A stretch of 64,000 nt of DNA from Salipaludibacillus keqinensis (GTDB lineage: Bacteria > Bacillota > Bacilli > Bacillales > Salisediminibacteriaceae). Positions 1 through 9,172 of the stretch are shown here, piece by piece; within the stretch, counting starts at the first letter, position 1, and each line of letters opens with the position of its first letter. A program made the translations under genes and the position numbers. The stretch covers positions 744,001 to 808,000 of the forward strand of contig NZ_PDOD01000002.1 in assembly GCF_003226325.1 (NCBI RefSeq), given 5' to 3'. The notes beneath the pieces were generated by a model, which was given only the letters and a program-made list of their open reading frames with translations, had not been told where the DNA came from and searched no databases.

Positions 1-2
1 CT

Positions 3-1010
3 TTAGGATTCATCCTTAAACACCACGTTCATAAACCGGTGGATCCGATTCATCGTTAATACTCTTCTCTCCAGTTGCATAACCATTTGAAGTTCTGACT
101 TCGTTCGGCCAGCTTGCCGGTAATGATCAATCATTCTATAAATATTTTCTGGAAAAGTTAAATAGCTCATAAATAAATGCCGTTCTTCATCAAAAAAGGC
201 AAAATGCTTTTCATATAAGTTCAGCCAATGGTGTCCTTCCACTTCGTCCCAAGGTCGTGATTGGAAAAAGTGTCTAAATAGCATCGCTAAATCCCTAGCC
301 GGTGTGTCAAGTACGGCTCTCTCAAAATTCAGAAAGTAAGCTGTGCCATACTCATCATAGCATGCATGACTCCGTTTCAACCGACCATGACAGAGCACAC
401 TTCGAGAACTCTTTTTTTCATTTGCCTTCTCAAGCCATAATTCCAATTGTTCTTCTGCTTGAAGGGCCATGAATTTAATTCGTTCGAAATGAGTTAACAA
501 CGTCAATTCAAATGGAGAATAATACGTATGTTGTTCAATTTCGTCTACATATTTATCAATTTCCAATTTCCGGAGGTCCCATCTTTTTTTCAGCAATTGA
601 GAAGACTCATCCAGCGAGTCTGCTGCGTAATCTTGCGTCTTTTCAGTTAAACTGTGTAACTTAGCCACTTGTTCCACCAGCGTATCTTCTGGCTGGACAG
701 GGTTGCGAAACTGTTGATGATCCTCGTACCAAGGCATGAGATAGTAAATGAATTGACCATCTGTTACCGTATAATCCCCGTATTTATTCGGGAGTACCGG
801 AACCACATAAGGAAAACCAATTCGCTCAAGCCTTCGCATGACGTTAATAAACCAGTCTGCTTCACTTTTTTTCATCGTCGTTTTCTTTAAAGCAAAGGTG
901 CCATAATTCGTTTCAACCTTTTGGACCTTTCCAATATGTTCTACCTTTTCAGGGTAAAGATCATATTGAAAGAGGACAGCGCCCGTGCTTTGATTAGTTA
1001 ATTTGTTCAT
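3..1010 (-). CDS. ysxE: YsxE-like spore coat-associated protein (CotS family)
   Basis: This 335-residue protein resembles YsxE of the CotS/aminoglycoside-phosphotransferase-like fold, which is made with SpoVID during sporulation and is thought to be a spore coat component. The kinase-like core is visible: a lysine-containing N-lobe (FALKKTTM, about residue 40), VLCHGRLKRSH (about 205) where active kinases have HGDLxxxN, and NFERAVLDTPARDLAML (about 228) in the place of the metal-binding loop. The catalytic Asp of the HGD loop is replaced, so phosphotransfer is doubtful. The start is ATG with upstream GGAG, overlapping the end of the next gene by 17 bases, so translation is probably coupled. 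It is last in the spoVID operon as seen here; what lies beyond base 1 is unknown. Confidence 0.88.
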   Translation of the reverse strand: MNKLTNQSTGAVLFQYDLYPEKVEHIGKVQKVETNYGTFALKKTTMKKSEADWFINVMRRLERIGFPYVVPVLPNKYGDYTVTDGQFIYYLMPWYEDHQQFRNPVQPEDTLVEQVAKLHSLTEKTQDYAADSLDESSQLLKKRWDLRKLEIDKYVDEIEQHTYYSPFELTLLTHFERIKFMALQAEEQLELWLEKANEKKSSRSVLCHGRLKRSHACYDEYGTAYFLNFERAVLDTPARDLAMLFRHFFQSRPWDEVEGHHWLNLYEKHFAFFDEERHLFMSYLTFPENIYRMIDHYRQAGRTKSELQMVMQLERRVLTMNRIHRFMNVVFKDES

Positions 1011-1917
1011 AGTGAACCTTCTCCTTCGCTTCTTCTAACCAATGAACAAATTTTGCTACGATCTTTTTTGACACATCCCATTGATTTGAAAGAGCAACAT
1101 ATCGCTTTTCTACTTCATCATCATTTCTTGTTTTGTTAAACCAACTGGCGAATTCAACATATTCTGTCGGATAAACGAGGCGAGATAACAACAAGAGGCC
1201 GTTTTCATTTTTTAAAGGAAATGACTCATTTAAGCCGTTGAAAACAAGGTCAAGACGATCTTCTCCGTAGTTCTCTACCCACTTTCTTAAACACGAGCAA
1301 AGAACGTCCACAGAAGGCTTTAATTCCGTCCCTTTATTTTCCCAGAACAGCTGTCCATCAATTTCCTTTGCTTGACTAAAAGATTCTATTGCAAGCACCC
1401 TCTGCATCTGACCATCTACTTCAACACTTCTTGCTAATCCATCAGCTTTTTTTTCTCGCTGTCTCGCTTCTTTTCTCATCTTTTCTAACACTCTAAAACG
1501 AGGGGTTGATGAAGGAAAAGGAACGTCAATGAACGCTGATATACGCTCCTTTGATTGGTTTACAGGTGGATCTGTTTCCTCTATTGGAACTAAAACATAG
1601 TTACCGAGGAACTGACCCATTTCCTCGGGATAATCTGAAACAGGGAACGATGAATCAACGACATCATGAAGAGTCATCCAGCCTGCCTCTATAGGTATAG
1701 CTTTGTCTCCATTAACCGTTTGGATCATTCGATCTGTTAGAACTCCGGCGTGCTCTGCAAACCGATCTCGCCATTGCATATGATGCTTCATTTGTTCCTC
1801 GTCTGTCCAAAGGTGTAGAGCTTTAATTCCTCTTTCGGTGTTTATGAACTTATTTTTCTCGAGCCATTCTACTTGCTGAAAAGGAAAGTGACTCTCAATA
1901 TGATGAAGCTCAATCAT
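994..1917 (-). CDS. Degenerate CotS/YutH-like protein next to spoVID
   Basis: I do not recognise this 307-residue protein with certainty. Its C-terminal part (LLLSRLVYPTEYVEFASWF, about residue 237) resembles the C-terminal helices of CotS/YutH/YsxE proteins; the neighbour YsxE has LFMSYLTFPENIYRMI at the equivalent place. The N-terminal kinase signatures are not recognisable, so if it belongs to the family it is a very divergent, probably inactive member. It sits between spoVID and ysxE, which are adjacent in B. subtilis, and overlaps ysxE by 17 bases. Both facts suggest a sporulation or coat role. The start is ATG after GGGGGGAAGG. Family placement is inference from short similarity plus context. 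Confidence 0.6.
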   Translation of the reverse strand: MIELHHIESHFPFQQVEWLEKNKFINTERGIKALHLWTDEEQMKHHMQWRDRFAEHAGVLTDRMIQTVNGDKAIPIEAGWMTLHDVVDSSFPVSDYPEEMGQFLGNYVLVPIEETDPPVNQSKERISAFIDVPFPSSTPRFRVLEKMRKEARQREKKADGLARSVEVDGQMQRVLAIESFSQAKEIDGQLFWENKGTELKPSVDVLCSCLRKWVENYGEDRLDLVFNGLNESFPLKNENGLLLLSRLVYPTEYVEFASWFNKTRNDDEVEKRYVALSNQWDVSKKIVAKFVHWLEEAKEKVHYEQIN

Positions 1918-1929
1918 CTTCCTTCCCCC

Positions 1930-3066
1930 CTATCTGGATGAAGACGATTTACGTACAGGAATATACAAGAGTTGCCCTTCTGACACTTCCTCATCCTTAA
2001 GCCTGTTCACCCTCATTAGATGGCTTACCTCTAGAGAATAACGATTCGCAATGACATCCAGTGATTCTCCCTCTTGAATGATGCACATCCTAAGCTTGGA
2101 GTAACCTTCTTCCTCACGGTCTGAGAGCATTTTCGTTAAATAGAGCGCATTTTCACTTTCTTCCTCTTGGTCTTCTTCTACATCTCTTTCGCTGTTTTTA
2201 GAGTCTTCTTCCTCTGCATCTGTCGTATTCTCAATCACATTCGCTTCTTCACCATAAAGATCGTGACGTTGGTCTTCTTCGAACTCATTGTAATCTGACG
2301 CTTCTGCTTCTGTTTTCACTTCATCCTTAACACTTAACTTATTATCTGATGCTTCAGAGCGAAAGCTCACCCTCGGCTCATGTTGATGAACTTCTTCTTC
2401 ATACTCTTCCTCCACCTCTGGAATAAATGATTCTTCCCGCTCATCATCAAATTGGTCTTTCTTTTGAGCATAAAAATCTTCAGGAACTGCCGCATCGTTT
2501 ACTTCATCATTATCATACACGTCAGTATAGCCTTTCTCCGTTCGGACTTGCTCAAAAGAGAATGAACGTCCTTCTAAGTTTTCAAATTCTTCATCGTTCT
2601 CCTCTTCATTAGAGTTATCTTCCTCCGATCGCACTCCTGTAATCGACAAGTCCGCATTGATTTCAAGACATTTACTGTCAGGCAGCTGATAATCAAAGTT
2701 GGTTACAAACAGGTTGACATCTTCCATGCTGTTGATTCTTTCTTTAGGAATGGTTACATCAATTGGGAACTGTCGATGAACTTCCTCGATCACTCCTTCC
2801 ATATCAGATACCTCGTCAACTGATCGAAAGTCTGCTCGGTGAGCTAAAGACGCATTAGAATCATCTTCTTCTACTTCTTCTACCGGACTACGGTACTCCC
2901 CAAGCAACTGGAGAACCCCTCTAACAGATACTTCCTCTTCCCCCTCATGAATCGTAATTTCTGGTTCTAATGACAATGATATTAGCTCATCCACTCTTTT
3001 CCCCCGGTCAAGCCAAACCGATTCTTTCATAGAAAAAGATAATGATGAAGATTCTTCATATGCCAA
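1930..3066 (-). CDS. spoVID: Spore coat morphogenetic protein SpoVID
   Basis: SpoVID directs encasement of the forespore by coat layers and binds SafA and SpoIVA. The N-terminus (LSFSMKESVWLDRGKRVDEL) matches the conserved SpoVID beta domain. It is followed by a long, strongly acidic, low-complexity middle (about residues 150-310) and a C-terminal LysM domain (about 325-372, beginning CIIQEGESLDVIANRYSLEV). I place the start at a TTG codon at 3066, seven bases after GAGGAGG, giving 378 residues; an in-frame ATG at 3090 lies upstream of that ribosome binding site. It is 13 bases upstream of the CotS-like gene, forming a spoVID operon. A possible sigma-E promoter lies at 3125-3155, as expected for a mother-cell gene. 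Confidence 0.93.
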   Translation of the reverse strand: MAYEESSSLSFSMKESVWLDRGKRVDELISLSLEPEITIHEGEEEVSVRGVLQLLGEYRSPVEEVEEDDSNASLAHRADFRSVDEVSDMEGVIEEVHRQFPIDVTIPKERINSMEDVNLFVTNFDYQLPDSKCLEINADLSITGVRSEEDNSNEEENDEEFENLEGRSFSFEQVRTEKGYTDVYDNDEVNDAAVPEDFYAQKKDQFDDEREESFIPEVEEEYEEEVHQHEPRVSFRSEASDNKLSVKDEVKTEAEASDYNEFEEDQRHDLYGEEANVIENTTDAEEEDSKNSERDVEEDQEEESENALYLTKMLSDREEEGYSKLRMCIIQEGESLDVIANRYSLEVSHLMRVNRLKDEEVSEGQLLYIPVRKSSSSR

Positions 3067-3124
3067 TGTGATTCCTCCTCTTCTGAACAAACATAAATGA
3101 ACAATTCTCTAGTGCCTGTGCTCT

Positions 3125-3155
3125 TAGTGTACGAACAAAGGCTCATACAATAGAC
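3125..3155 (-). promoter_or_regulatory. Possible sigma-E promoter of spoVID
   Basis: On the minus strand GTCTATT (3149-3155) and CGTACACTA (3125-3133) are 15 bases apart, close to the sigma-E pattern (ATATT-like -35, CATACANT-like -10). The position about 60 bases upstream of the spoVID start fits, and B. subtilis spoVID is sigma-E dependent. Both boxes carry mismatches, so this is a candidate only. Confidence 0.4.
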
Positions 3156-3300
3156 TACTATGAAAAAAAAGGTTTAATTATGCCTGTGGAGAAGAATTTT
3201 AGACTTGGAGGAAGCCGTCAGCTCGTTTTTTGTTCGTCTTTCGCTTATCAAAAGATTCAGGCCAAGGATACCGTTTTGAAACACGGAGGCTTACGTATTC

Positions 3301-3756
3301 TTACAAGTTCTGTTGTTCTTGGAAGAGTCGAATAAAACGAAGGTGGGAAGCTCTAATTTTATTAGGAAGCTCGTTCATCTCAAAAAATTTAAGATCTAGC
3401 GTCTCTTCTAAATCGATAGTTAACTCTCCGGAAAATTGATTGGTCGTAAATAATAACGTCACAGCGTAATATGGATCACCGTTTGGGGCTTCCACATAAT
3501 AATCTTTCCCTGAAAAAGTATCAAACTTAACTAAGTCCTCTTTATTTATAGTTAATCCTGTTTCTTCTTTCACTTCTCTCATAGCCGTTTCTTCAAAACT
3601 TTCGCCGACTTCCATGAGGCCACCAGGCAACCCCCAATCGCCATCATCACGTTTTTGCAACAACACGCGTTCCCCTTCATAAATAATCACTGCTGCTCCT
3701 GGGAGAATTAGCGTTTCGTTTCCAACATATTTTCTTAACGTTTGATAATAGCTCAT
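3301..3756 (-). CDS. NUDIX hydrolase
   Basis: This is a small NUDIX-family pyrophosphohydrolase of about 151 residues. The NUDIX box is complete: GGLMEVGESFEETAMREVKE followed by ETGL, with the REVxEExG metal-binding glutamates. The lead-in GDWGLPGG is typical of family members. The substrate cannot be told from sequence; relatives act on nucleoside diphosphate derivatives. I prefer the ATG at 3756 (protein starting MSYYQTL) because GGAG lies nine bases upstream; a longer in-frame ORF begins at 3804 but lacks such a site. It is monocistronic, between spoVID and the divergently transcribed sigma-factor gene, and is not part of the B. subtilis order I know here. Confidence 0.9.
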   Translation of the reverse strand: MSYYQTLRKYVGNETLILPGAAVIIYEGERVLLQKRDDGDWGLPGGLMEVGESFEETAMREVKEETGLTINKEDLVKFDTFSGKDYYVEAPNGDPYYAVTLLFTTNQFSGELTIDLEETLDLKFFEMNELPNKIRASHLRFIRLFQEQQNL

Positions 3757-3944
3757 ATCTAAACACTCCATTTCAATGTATATTCTTTCGTTTGTTTCAT
3801 TCAACTATGAATATTGCTTTTTTCCATAGAAAGATTGTGAATTTCTCAAGGGAATGTAACGATATCGAATCCCATTCCCCACCTATTAAGGTCAATCATG
3901 TATAATTTTAACAAGAACCGCTTTTCAAAGACAGGAGGATCTTC

Positions 3945-4412
3945 GTGCCAATTAAACGTTCTACTGATTTTAGTCATATTGTTCGCTCCATGAAAAGCGA
4001 AAACGCCCTTCCGTTAATGGAGTGGCTTACGTTGAAGAAAGAAATCATTTATGGAATTGGACGAGCCTATTTTCATCAAAACAAAGAGATCGAACTCTCG
4101 GTCGCTCAATCGATTCAGCTTGCAATAGATAACATTGATTCGTATGTAAAGGACCAAGCTTTCGAACATTGGTTTATAAAACTATTCGTTGATGAATGCG
4201 AAAAACTCCGGACGGTTGACTTATCCGACACAAATAAGAAAGAAATGAAAGAATTGCTCTCCTTTCTAAATATACCTACGAGACAAATGATCGTTTTAAA
4301 GCATTTTGGTGGCTACTCTTACGTGGAAATTAGTAAAATTCTTAACCAGTCCGAGCATGCCGTTAAAAGGCATGTCTACAGGGGATTTAAATATATTCGA
4401 GCGTGTTATTAA
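3945..4412 (+). CDS. ECF-like RNA polymerase sigma factor
   Basis: This 155-residue protein looks like a group 4 (ECF) sigma-70 factor. Region 2 is divergent (about residues 20-85). The C-terminal region 4 helix-turn-helix is clear: LNIPTRQMIVLKHFGGYSY, then VEISKILNQSEHAVKRHVYR. The start is GTG at 3945, six bases after AGGAGG. It is followed 14 bases later by a zinc-finger anti-sigma gene, the classic ECF operon arrangement. It probably directs transcription of an envelope or stress regulon and may activate its own operon; no promoter of ECF type was convincing by eye, although TATAAT occurs at 3900. Region 2 is weaker than usual, so the promoter-melting residues should be checked. Confidence 0.8.
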   Translation: MPIKRSTDFSHIVRSMKSENALPLMEWLTLKKEIIYGIGRAYFHQNKEIELSVAQSIQLAIDNIDSYVKDQAFEHWFIKLFVDECEKLRTVDLSDTNKKEMKELLSFLNIPTRQMIVLKHFGGYSYVEISKILNQSEHAVKRHVYRGFKYIRACY

Positions 4413-4426
4413 AATGAGGTGTAGCT

Positions 4427-6022
4427 ATGAATTGTGAGACGTGCCAAAGCCTTCTGTTAGATTACTACGATCAAAACTTAGCCAAAAGAAAAAACCATCA
4501 AATAGACCTTCACCTAGCTCAATGTGCAACGTGTTCAGAAGAACATGCAGAATTATCTAAAGTCATCAATGATTTTACTTTAGAAGTGGAAGCCATCCAA
4601 ACTCCAGATGAGTTTATAGAGCAAGTGCAGTCCAAGCTCCCTTCAGAGATCGTCACTGTTAAACCGCCATTAAGCTTGAAATACAAAGTTGGCCTGCCTG
4701 TCATTATGGGATGTTTGTTATTTATTCTCGCATTGTTTACGTCTCCAAGCTTTTACTATACTGTTTTAGATGTCACGTCTATTGAATACGATTCGTTGGA
4801 CCGAACCATCGCTGAAGGCTATGGAGAGGACTTGCATCTTGTTGAAGAACAGAGCGGAATACAAATCACCATAACGGAAGTCGTGGCGGATGAACTAGCT
4901 ACCCACATTTACTATGAGCTTGAGAATGTAGAAGGGGACACAAATCACTCTATTAATGCCATGAGTGACATTAATATAGAAAACGTAGAAGAAATATGGT
5001 CAGACTTGAATAAATCCCGAAATTCCTCGAACTACTACAAACATAGAGTAGTAAATAAAAACCTCTCAGCTAAAGAGAATAGGCAGAGAGGCAGACTTGA
5101 ACTTCCTCCGATCGACAATAAGGAGACGGAGATACAACTTACGATTGACTCGTTATTAGAACTTCCTGATGAGGATTTAGTGGAAGAATCCACTGATGCC
5201 TTTCAAGATTATATAGGAGAAACTTATGGGCCATGGTCGTACGAGATCCCTATTCAAAGATCTCAAATCTCGGAGTATGACCTTTCTAATCAAACGGTCG
5301 AGGTTGAAGGGACCGAATTTACATTATTAGGATTAAAGACGGGTCCGACTAGCACCCATTTAGAGTACAGGAAAGATTTTGATATTTATGAACCTTCTAT
5401 TCATATGCATATGTTTACCCCAACAGCATTATATGTAGGTAACGAGCGCGCTGGCTTCTCTAATTGGAATCAACGATTCACTCATTTTTCTTGGGAAGAT
5501 ACGAGAGATGAAATTGTTGTGTTCGAGCCTATTTTATTTCAGAATATAAACAACCTTGAGGTTAGTTTTGAGTTTTTACAACAAAACGTAGATACATCGA
5601 TGGTGATCGATTTGAATAAAGAGCAATCCTTTCCCTTTGAGGTCGATTTCTTAGAAGGTCAACTCACCATAGATGAATTCACTAATGAGCAAGATCAAGT
5701 ATCGATTCAAGTAACAGATGAGTATATTGAAGGGCGTACGCACGAAAACTTGTTTATTTATGGGATGTCCAACGGACGTAGACAGGATTCTTTTTATCCT
5801 TCTTCTAGGATTGTAGTAGACAAACTCGGAGAAGAGTATCCTTTCCAGCTTATTATACATCAGTGGGATTTACTTGATGAACCTCGTCACTACACTACTG
5901 AATATCAAGACTTGAACAACAAATCAGTAGATGTCGATCAACTACGAATTGACGGCTATGTAGAAACCATCCCCCTAGATGAAATATTCGCGATTGAAAA
6001 CATTCAGGAAGTTCAAGAATAA
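4427..6022 (+). CDS. Membrane anti-sigma factor with zinc-binding N-terminus and large outer domain
   Basis: The N-terminus (MNCETCQSLLLDYYDQNL, then HLAQCATC at about residues 28-35) is an HxxxCxxC zinc-binding anti-sigma domain that would hold the upstream sigma factor at the membrane. One transmembrane segment follows (about 85-107, LPVIMGCLLFILALF). The remaining roughly 420 residues are outside the cell, acidic, and resemble the DUF4179/DUF5643-type outer regions of Firmicute anti-sigma factors (ITITEVVADELATHIYYELE at about 143). The ligand or stress sensed is unknown. The gene is cotranscribed with the sigma gene and ends at a strong bidirectional terminator. The domain naming of the outer part is from memory of the family and is tentative. 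Confidence 0.82.
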   Translation: MNCETCQSLLLDYYDQNLAKRKNHQIDLHLAQCATCSEEHAELSKVINDFTLEVEAIQTPDEFIEQVQSKLPSEIVTVKPPLSLKYKVGLPVIMGCLLFILALFTSPSFYYTVLDVTSIEYDSLDRTIAEGYGEDLHLVEEQSGIQITITEVVADELATHIYYELENVEGDTNHSINAMSDINIENVEEIWSDLNKSRNSSNYYKHRVVNKNLSAKENRQRGRLELPPIDNKETEIQLTIDSLLELPDEDLVEESTDAFQDYIGETYGPWSYEIPIQRSQISEYDLSNQTVEVEGTEFTLLGLKTGPTSTHLEYRKDFDIYEPSIHMHMFTPTALYVGNERAGFSNWNQRFTHFSWEDTRDEIVVFEPILFQNINNLEVSFEFLQQNVDTSMVIDLNKEQSFPFEVDFLEGQLTIDEFTNEQDQVSIQVTDEYIEGRTHENLFIYGMSNGRRQDSFYPSSRIVVDKLGEEYPFQLIIHQWDLLDEPRHYTTEYQDLNNKSVDVDQLRIDGYVETIPLDEIFAIENIQEVQE

Positions 6023-6030
6023 ACAACAAA

Positions 6031-6060
6031 AAAAGTCCTCCGCTCGAGCGGAGGACTTTT
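6031..6060. terminator. Bidirectional terminator between anti-sigma gene and hemL
   Basis: A near-perfect inverted repeat (AAAAGTCCTCCGC / GCGGAGGACTTTT with a TCGA loop) is flanked by A and T runs. It can end the + strand sigma/anti-sigma operon and the minus strand hem operon. Confidence 0.93.
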
Positions 6061-6063
6061 CAT

Positions 6064-7356
6064 CTATTTTTCTTCTCTAATTGTTGCAAAGGCCTTTTCT
6101 GCCGCTTCTATGGTACGATCAATATCTTCTTCAGTATGCTTCGTTGATAAGAACATTCCTTCAAATTGAGAAGGTGGTAAAGAAACTCCATTCTCAAGCA
6201 TAAGCCGGAAATACTTCTTAAACATATCTAAATCCGAAGAGGAAGCCGTTTCAAAATTAACGACCTTTTCATTCGTTAAGAAGAAACCGACCATGGAACC
6301 TGCTCTCGTCACATAATGAGGGATATCGTATTTCGCAGCGGCCGCTGACATTCCAGTCGCTAGTCGATCCCCTAGTTGGTCAAAATGCTCATAACTTTCA
6401 GGTGAGAGTTGTCGAAGGGTTTCATACCCAGCAGTCATGGCGAGTGGGTTACCTGACAGCGTTCCTGCTTGATAAATATCCCCTGCTGGGGCAATTCGCT
6501 CCATAATCTCTCGCTTGCCACCAAATGCTCCCACAGGTAAACCGCCACCGATCACTTTACCAAGACAAGTTAAATCAGGGGTCACGCCAAGTTCTCCTTG
6601 CGCGCAATGGTACCCGACACGGAATCCCGTCATGACCTCATCAAAAATCATTAATGAACCATGATCTTCCGTGATCGACCTTACTCCTTCAAGAAAACCG
6701 GGCTCCGGTCGAACAACGCCCATGTTTCCTGCAACTGGCTCCAATATCACTGCAGCAATATCATCACCAAAGTTTTCAAAGGCAAGTTTCAAACTGTCAA
6801 GGTCATTATATGGCACTGTTAACGTGTTAGAAGCAACAGATTCAGGTACACCAGGGCTATCAGGCAATCCAAGTGTTGCCACACCTGAACCTGCTTTAAT
6901 TAACAGAGAATCTCCATGGCCATGATAGCAGCCTTCGAATTTGAGAATTTTATTTCTTCCTGTATAACCACGGGCAAGACGTAACGCACTCATTGTTGCT
7001 TCAGTCCCAGAGTTAACCATCCGAACAACTTCAATGGAAGGGACCCGTTCAATCACTAATTCAGCAAGCTTCGTCTCCATTTTATGTGGAGCACCAAAAC
7101 TCGTCCCTTTTTCAGCTGTTGTTTTAATCGCTTCAATCACTTGATCATCGGCATGACCGTGAACGAGAGGTCCCCAAGAAAGAACATAATCAATGTATTC
7201 GTTTCCGTCCACATCCCAAATGTGTGATCCTTTGCCGTGATCCATATAAACAGGGTCCATATCTACTGACTTAAAGGCTCTTACTGGACTATTTACACCG
7301 CCTGGCATTAGAGGTTTCGCTTCATTAAATGCTTGTACTGATTGTTCCCATTTCAT
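6064..7356 (-). CDS. hemL: Glutamate-1-semialdehyde 2,1-aminomutase
   Basis: HemL converts glutamate-1-semialdehyde to 5-aminolevulinate, the second step of the C5 haem pathway. It has the fold-I aminotransferase signatures: [16 protein letters not shown] at the N-terminus, [16 protein letters not shown] (about residue 120), CYHGHGDS (about 148) and the PLP lysine in [13 protein letters not shown] (about 267). I choose the ATG at 7356 (MKWEQS...), eight bases after AAGGTGG, giving 430 residues; an upstream ATG at 7386 would run into the end of hemB. It is the last gene of hemAXCDBL and is followed by the 6031 terminator. Note that sigma/anti-sigma genes are inserted downstream, where B. subtilis has spoVID directly. 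Confidence 0.98.
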   Translation of the reverse strand: MKWEQSVQAFNEAKPLMPGGVNSPVRAFKSVDMDPVYMDHGKGSHIWDVDGNEYIDYVLSWGPLVHGHADDQVIEAIKTTAEKGTSFGAPHKMETKLAELVIERVPSIEVVRMVNSGTEATMSALRLARGYTGRNKILKFEGCYHGHGDSLLIKAGSGVATLGLPDSPGVPESVASNTLTVPYNDLDSLKLAFENFGDDIAAVILEPVAGNMGVVRPEPGFLEGVRSITEDHGSLMIFDEVMTGFRVGYHCAQGELGVTPDLTCLGKVIGGGLPVGAFGGKREIMERIAPAGDIYQAGTLSGNPLAMTAGYETLRQLSPESYEHFDQLGDRLATGMSAAAAKYDIPHYVTRAGSMVGFFLTNEKVVNFETASSSDLDMFKKYFRLMLENGVSLPPSQFEGMFLSTKHTEEDIDRTIEAAEKAFATIREEK

Positions 7357-7372
7357 CACTTCGTCCACCTTT

Positions 7373-8356
7373 CTATTTATCTTCATTGAGCCATTTGGCT
7401 ACGTCTTTAGCAAAATAGGTTAAAATAATGTCTGCACCTGCTCGTTTCATGCTCGTCATTTTTTCCATCACGATCGCCTTTTCATCGACCCATCCATTCT
7501 GAGCAGCAGCCTTGATCATCGAATATTCACCACTCACATTGTAGGCAACAACTGGAAGGTCGTGACGATCTCTAACATCACGGATAATATCTAAATAGGA
7601 TAAAGCGGGTTTAACAATAAGATAGTCAGCCCCTTCGTCCACATCAGATTGTGCTTCTCTAAATGCTTCTCGACGATTTGCTGGATCCATCTGATATGTC
7701 TTTCGATCACCTGATTGAGGGGAACTGTGTGCTGCATCTCTAAATGGCCCGTAGAACGCTGAAGCGTATTTGACAGCATAGCTCATGATCGGAATGTTGT
7801 GATAGCCGGCCTCATCTAATCCTCGACGAATGGCAGCTACAAACCCGTCCATCATGTTAGATGGGGCGATAATATCCGCTCCTGCTTCAGCTTGAGATAC
7901 GGCTGTTTTGGCTAACAAATCAAGAGACTCATCATTGATAATTTCACCATTCTCCACGACGCCGCAATGTCCATGATCGGTAAATTGGCACAAGCACGTA
8001 TCAGCTATTACCGTGAGCTGGGGGTGCCGCTCTTTAATTTGACGCGTTGCAGATTGTACGATCCCATTATGATCATAAGCGCACGTTCCCTCGGCATCTT
8101 TAGAAGCTGGGATCCCAAAAAGAATGATTGATTCGATTCCCAATTCTACTGCTTCATCTACTTCTTCATTGATTAGGTCTAAAGAGCGTTGGTATACTCC
8201 TGGCATGGATGGAACTTCATTCTTGATCTTTTCCCCTTCCAACACAAAAAGTGGATAGATCAGGTCTTCCTTTCGTACATGTGTCTCACGAACGGATGCA
8301 CGAATACTTGGCGTGCTGCGTAACCGGCGGTGCCGGCGAAATTCTAATTCAGACAT
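7373..8356 (-). CDS. hemB: Delta-aminolevulinic acid dehydratase (porphobilinogen synthase)
   Basis: HemB condenses two 5-aminolevulinate molecules to porphobilinogen. The 327-residue length is normal. Visible features are the zinc-type cysteine cluster [15 protein letters not shown] (about residues 119-133) and the two active-site lysines in [13 protein letters not shown] (about 195) and LIVKPALSY (about 248). The N-terminus [18 protein letters not shown] is characteristic. It lies between hemD and hemL in the operon, 15 bases after hemD. Confidence 0.98.
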   Translation of the reverse strand: MSELEFRRHRRLRSTPSIRASVRETHVRKEDLIYPLFVLEGEKIKNEVPSMPGVYQRSLDLINEEVDEAVELGIESIILFGIPASKDAEGTCAYDHNGIVQSATRQIKERHPQLTVIADTCLCQFTDHGHCGVVENGEIINDESLDLLAKTAVSQAEAGADIIAPSNMMDGFVAAIRRGLDEAGYHNIPIMSYAVKYASAFYGPFRDAAHSSPQSGDRKTYQMDPANRREAFREAQSDVDEGADYLIVKPALSYLDIIRDVRDRHDLPVVAYNVSGEYSMIKAAAQNGWVDEKAIVMEKMTSMKRAGADIILTYFAKDVAKWLNEDK

Positions 8357-8371
8357 GAATGACTTCCTCCT

Positions 8372-9154
8372 CTAAATGTTCTCACGATACTCTACTAATT
8401 TGGATAATACTGCATCCAAAGTAAATTCATTTGGAATAATCAGCTTTTCTATATCATAACGCGAAAGGGCTTCAGCTGTCACAACACCCACGGCGGCAAA
8501 GATCAGCTGAGAAGTTACATAAGGTCTATGCTCTTTTTCCAGTTGAGAGAAAAAAGACCGAACAGCCGACGGGCTAGTAAGCAGAATAACATCTAATTCC
8601 CTCCTGCCAACCAAGTCGTTCAGGCGCTTTTGTTGATCGGTGTTCGAGACTGTTTCGTAAGCTACCATATCAAAAATCTTTCGGCCAGATTTAGCCAGCC
8701 TGTCTGTTAACACATTTCGAGACTGACTACTTCTTGGGTAAAAGAATGTCTCTTCCGCAGAAGATTCTTCTATCAATGCCTCTGCTAAATGCTCTGCATC
8801 AAATTGAGCAGGAGAAAGAGCTGGCGAATATCCTTCTCTCTCCAATATTTTTCCTGTTTTTTTCCCTACGACGGCTATTTTTTTCGTTTGTAGGACATCC
8901 AAAAGAGAGTAGCCACATTCTTCTATAGCTTTACGTGTAAAGTAAAACCCATTCGCACTTGTAAAAATAACCCAGTCACATTGAAAGATCCCGTTCAGCT
9001 GGTTCGATCGTTTGTTTTTGTCTCTAGGTGATTGTATGGAAATGAGGGGAATTTCGATTGAAATTCCCCTCCGTTGTTTAATTGCATTTGTTAAAGAGGC
9101 AGCTTGATGAACAGCTCTTGTATTTAATATTCGAAGTCCTCGAAGTGAGCTCAT
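8372..9154 (-). CDS. hemD: Uroporphyrinogen-III synthase
   Basis: HemD cyclises hydroxymethylbilane with inversion of ring D. The family is poorly conserved, but the two-domain pattern is visible: LRILNTRA at the start, CDWVIFTSANGFYFTRKA (about 55), AVGKKTGKILEREGYSP (about 92), VILLTSPSAVRSFFSQL (about 189) and AAVGVVTAEAL (about 220). The length (260) is normal. The start is ATG after AAGGGAG. It sits between hemC and hemB with an 18-base gap, matching the B. subtilis hem operon. Confidence 0.95.
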   Translation of the reverse strand: MSSLRGLRILNTRAVHQAASLTNAIKQRRGISIEIPLISIQSPRDKNKRSNQLNGIFQCDWVIFTSANGFYFTRKAIEECGYSLLDVLQTKKIAVVGKKTGKILEREGYSPALSPAQFDAEHLAEALIEESSAEETFFYPRSSQSRNVLTDRLAKSGRKIFDMVAYETVSNTDQQKRLNDLVGRRELDVILLTSPSAVRSFFSQLEKEHRPYVTSQLIFAAVGVVTAEALSRYDIEKLIIPNEFTLDAVLSKLVEYRENI

Positions 9155-9172
9155 CAGAAATCTCCCTTGAAA

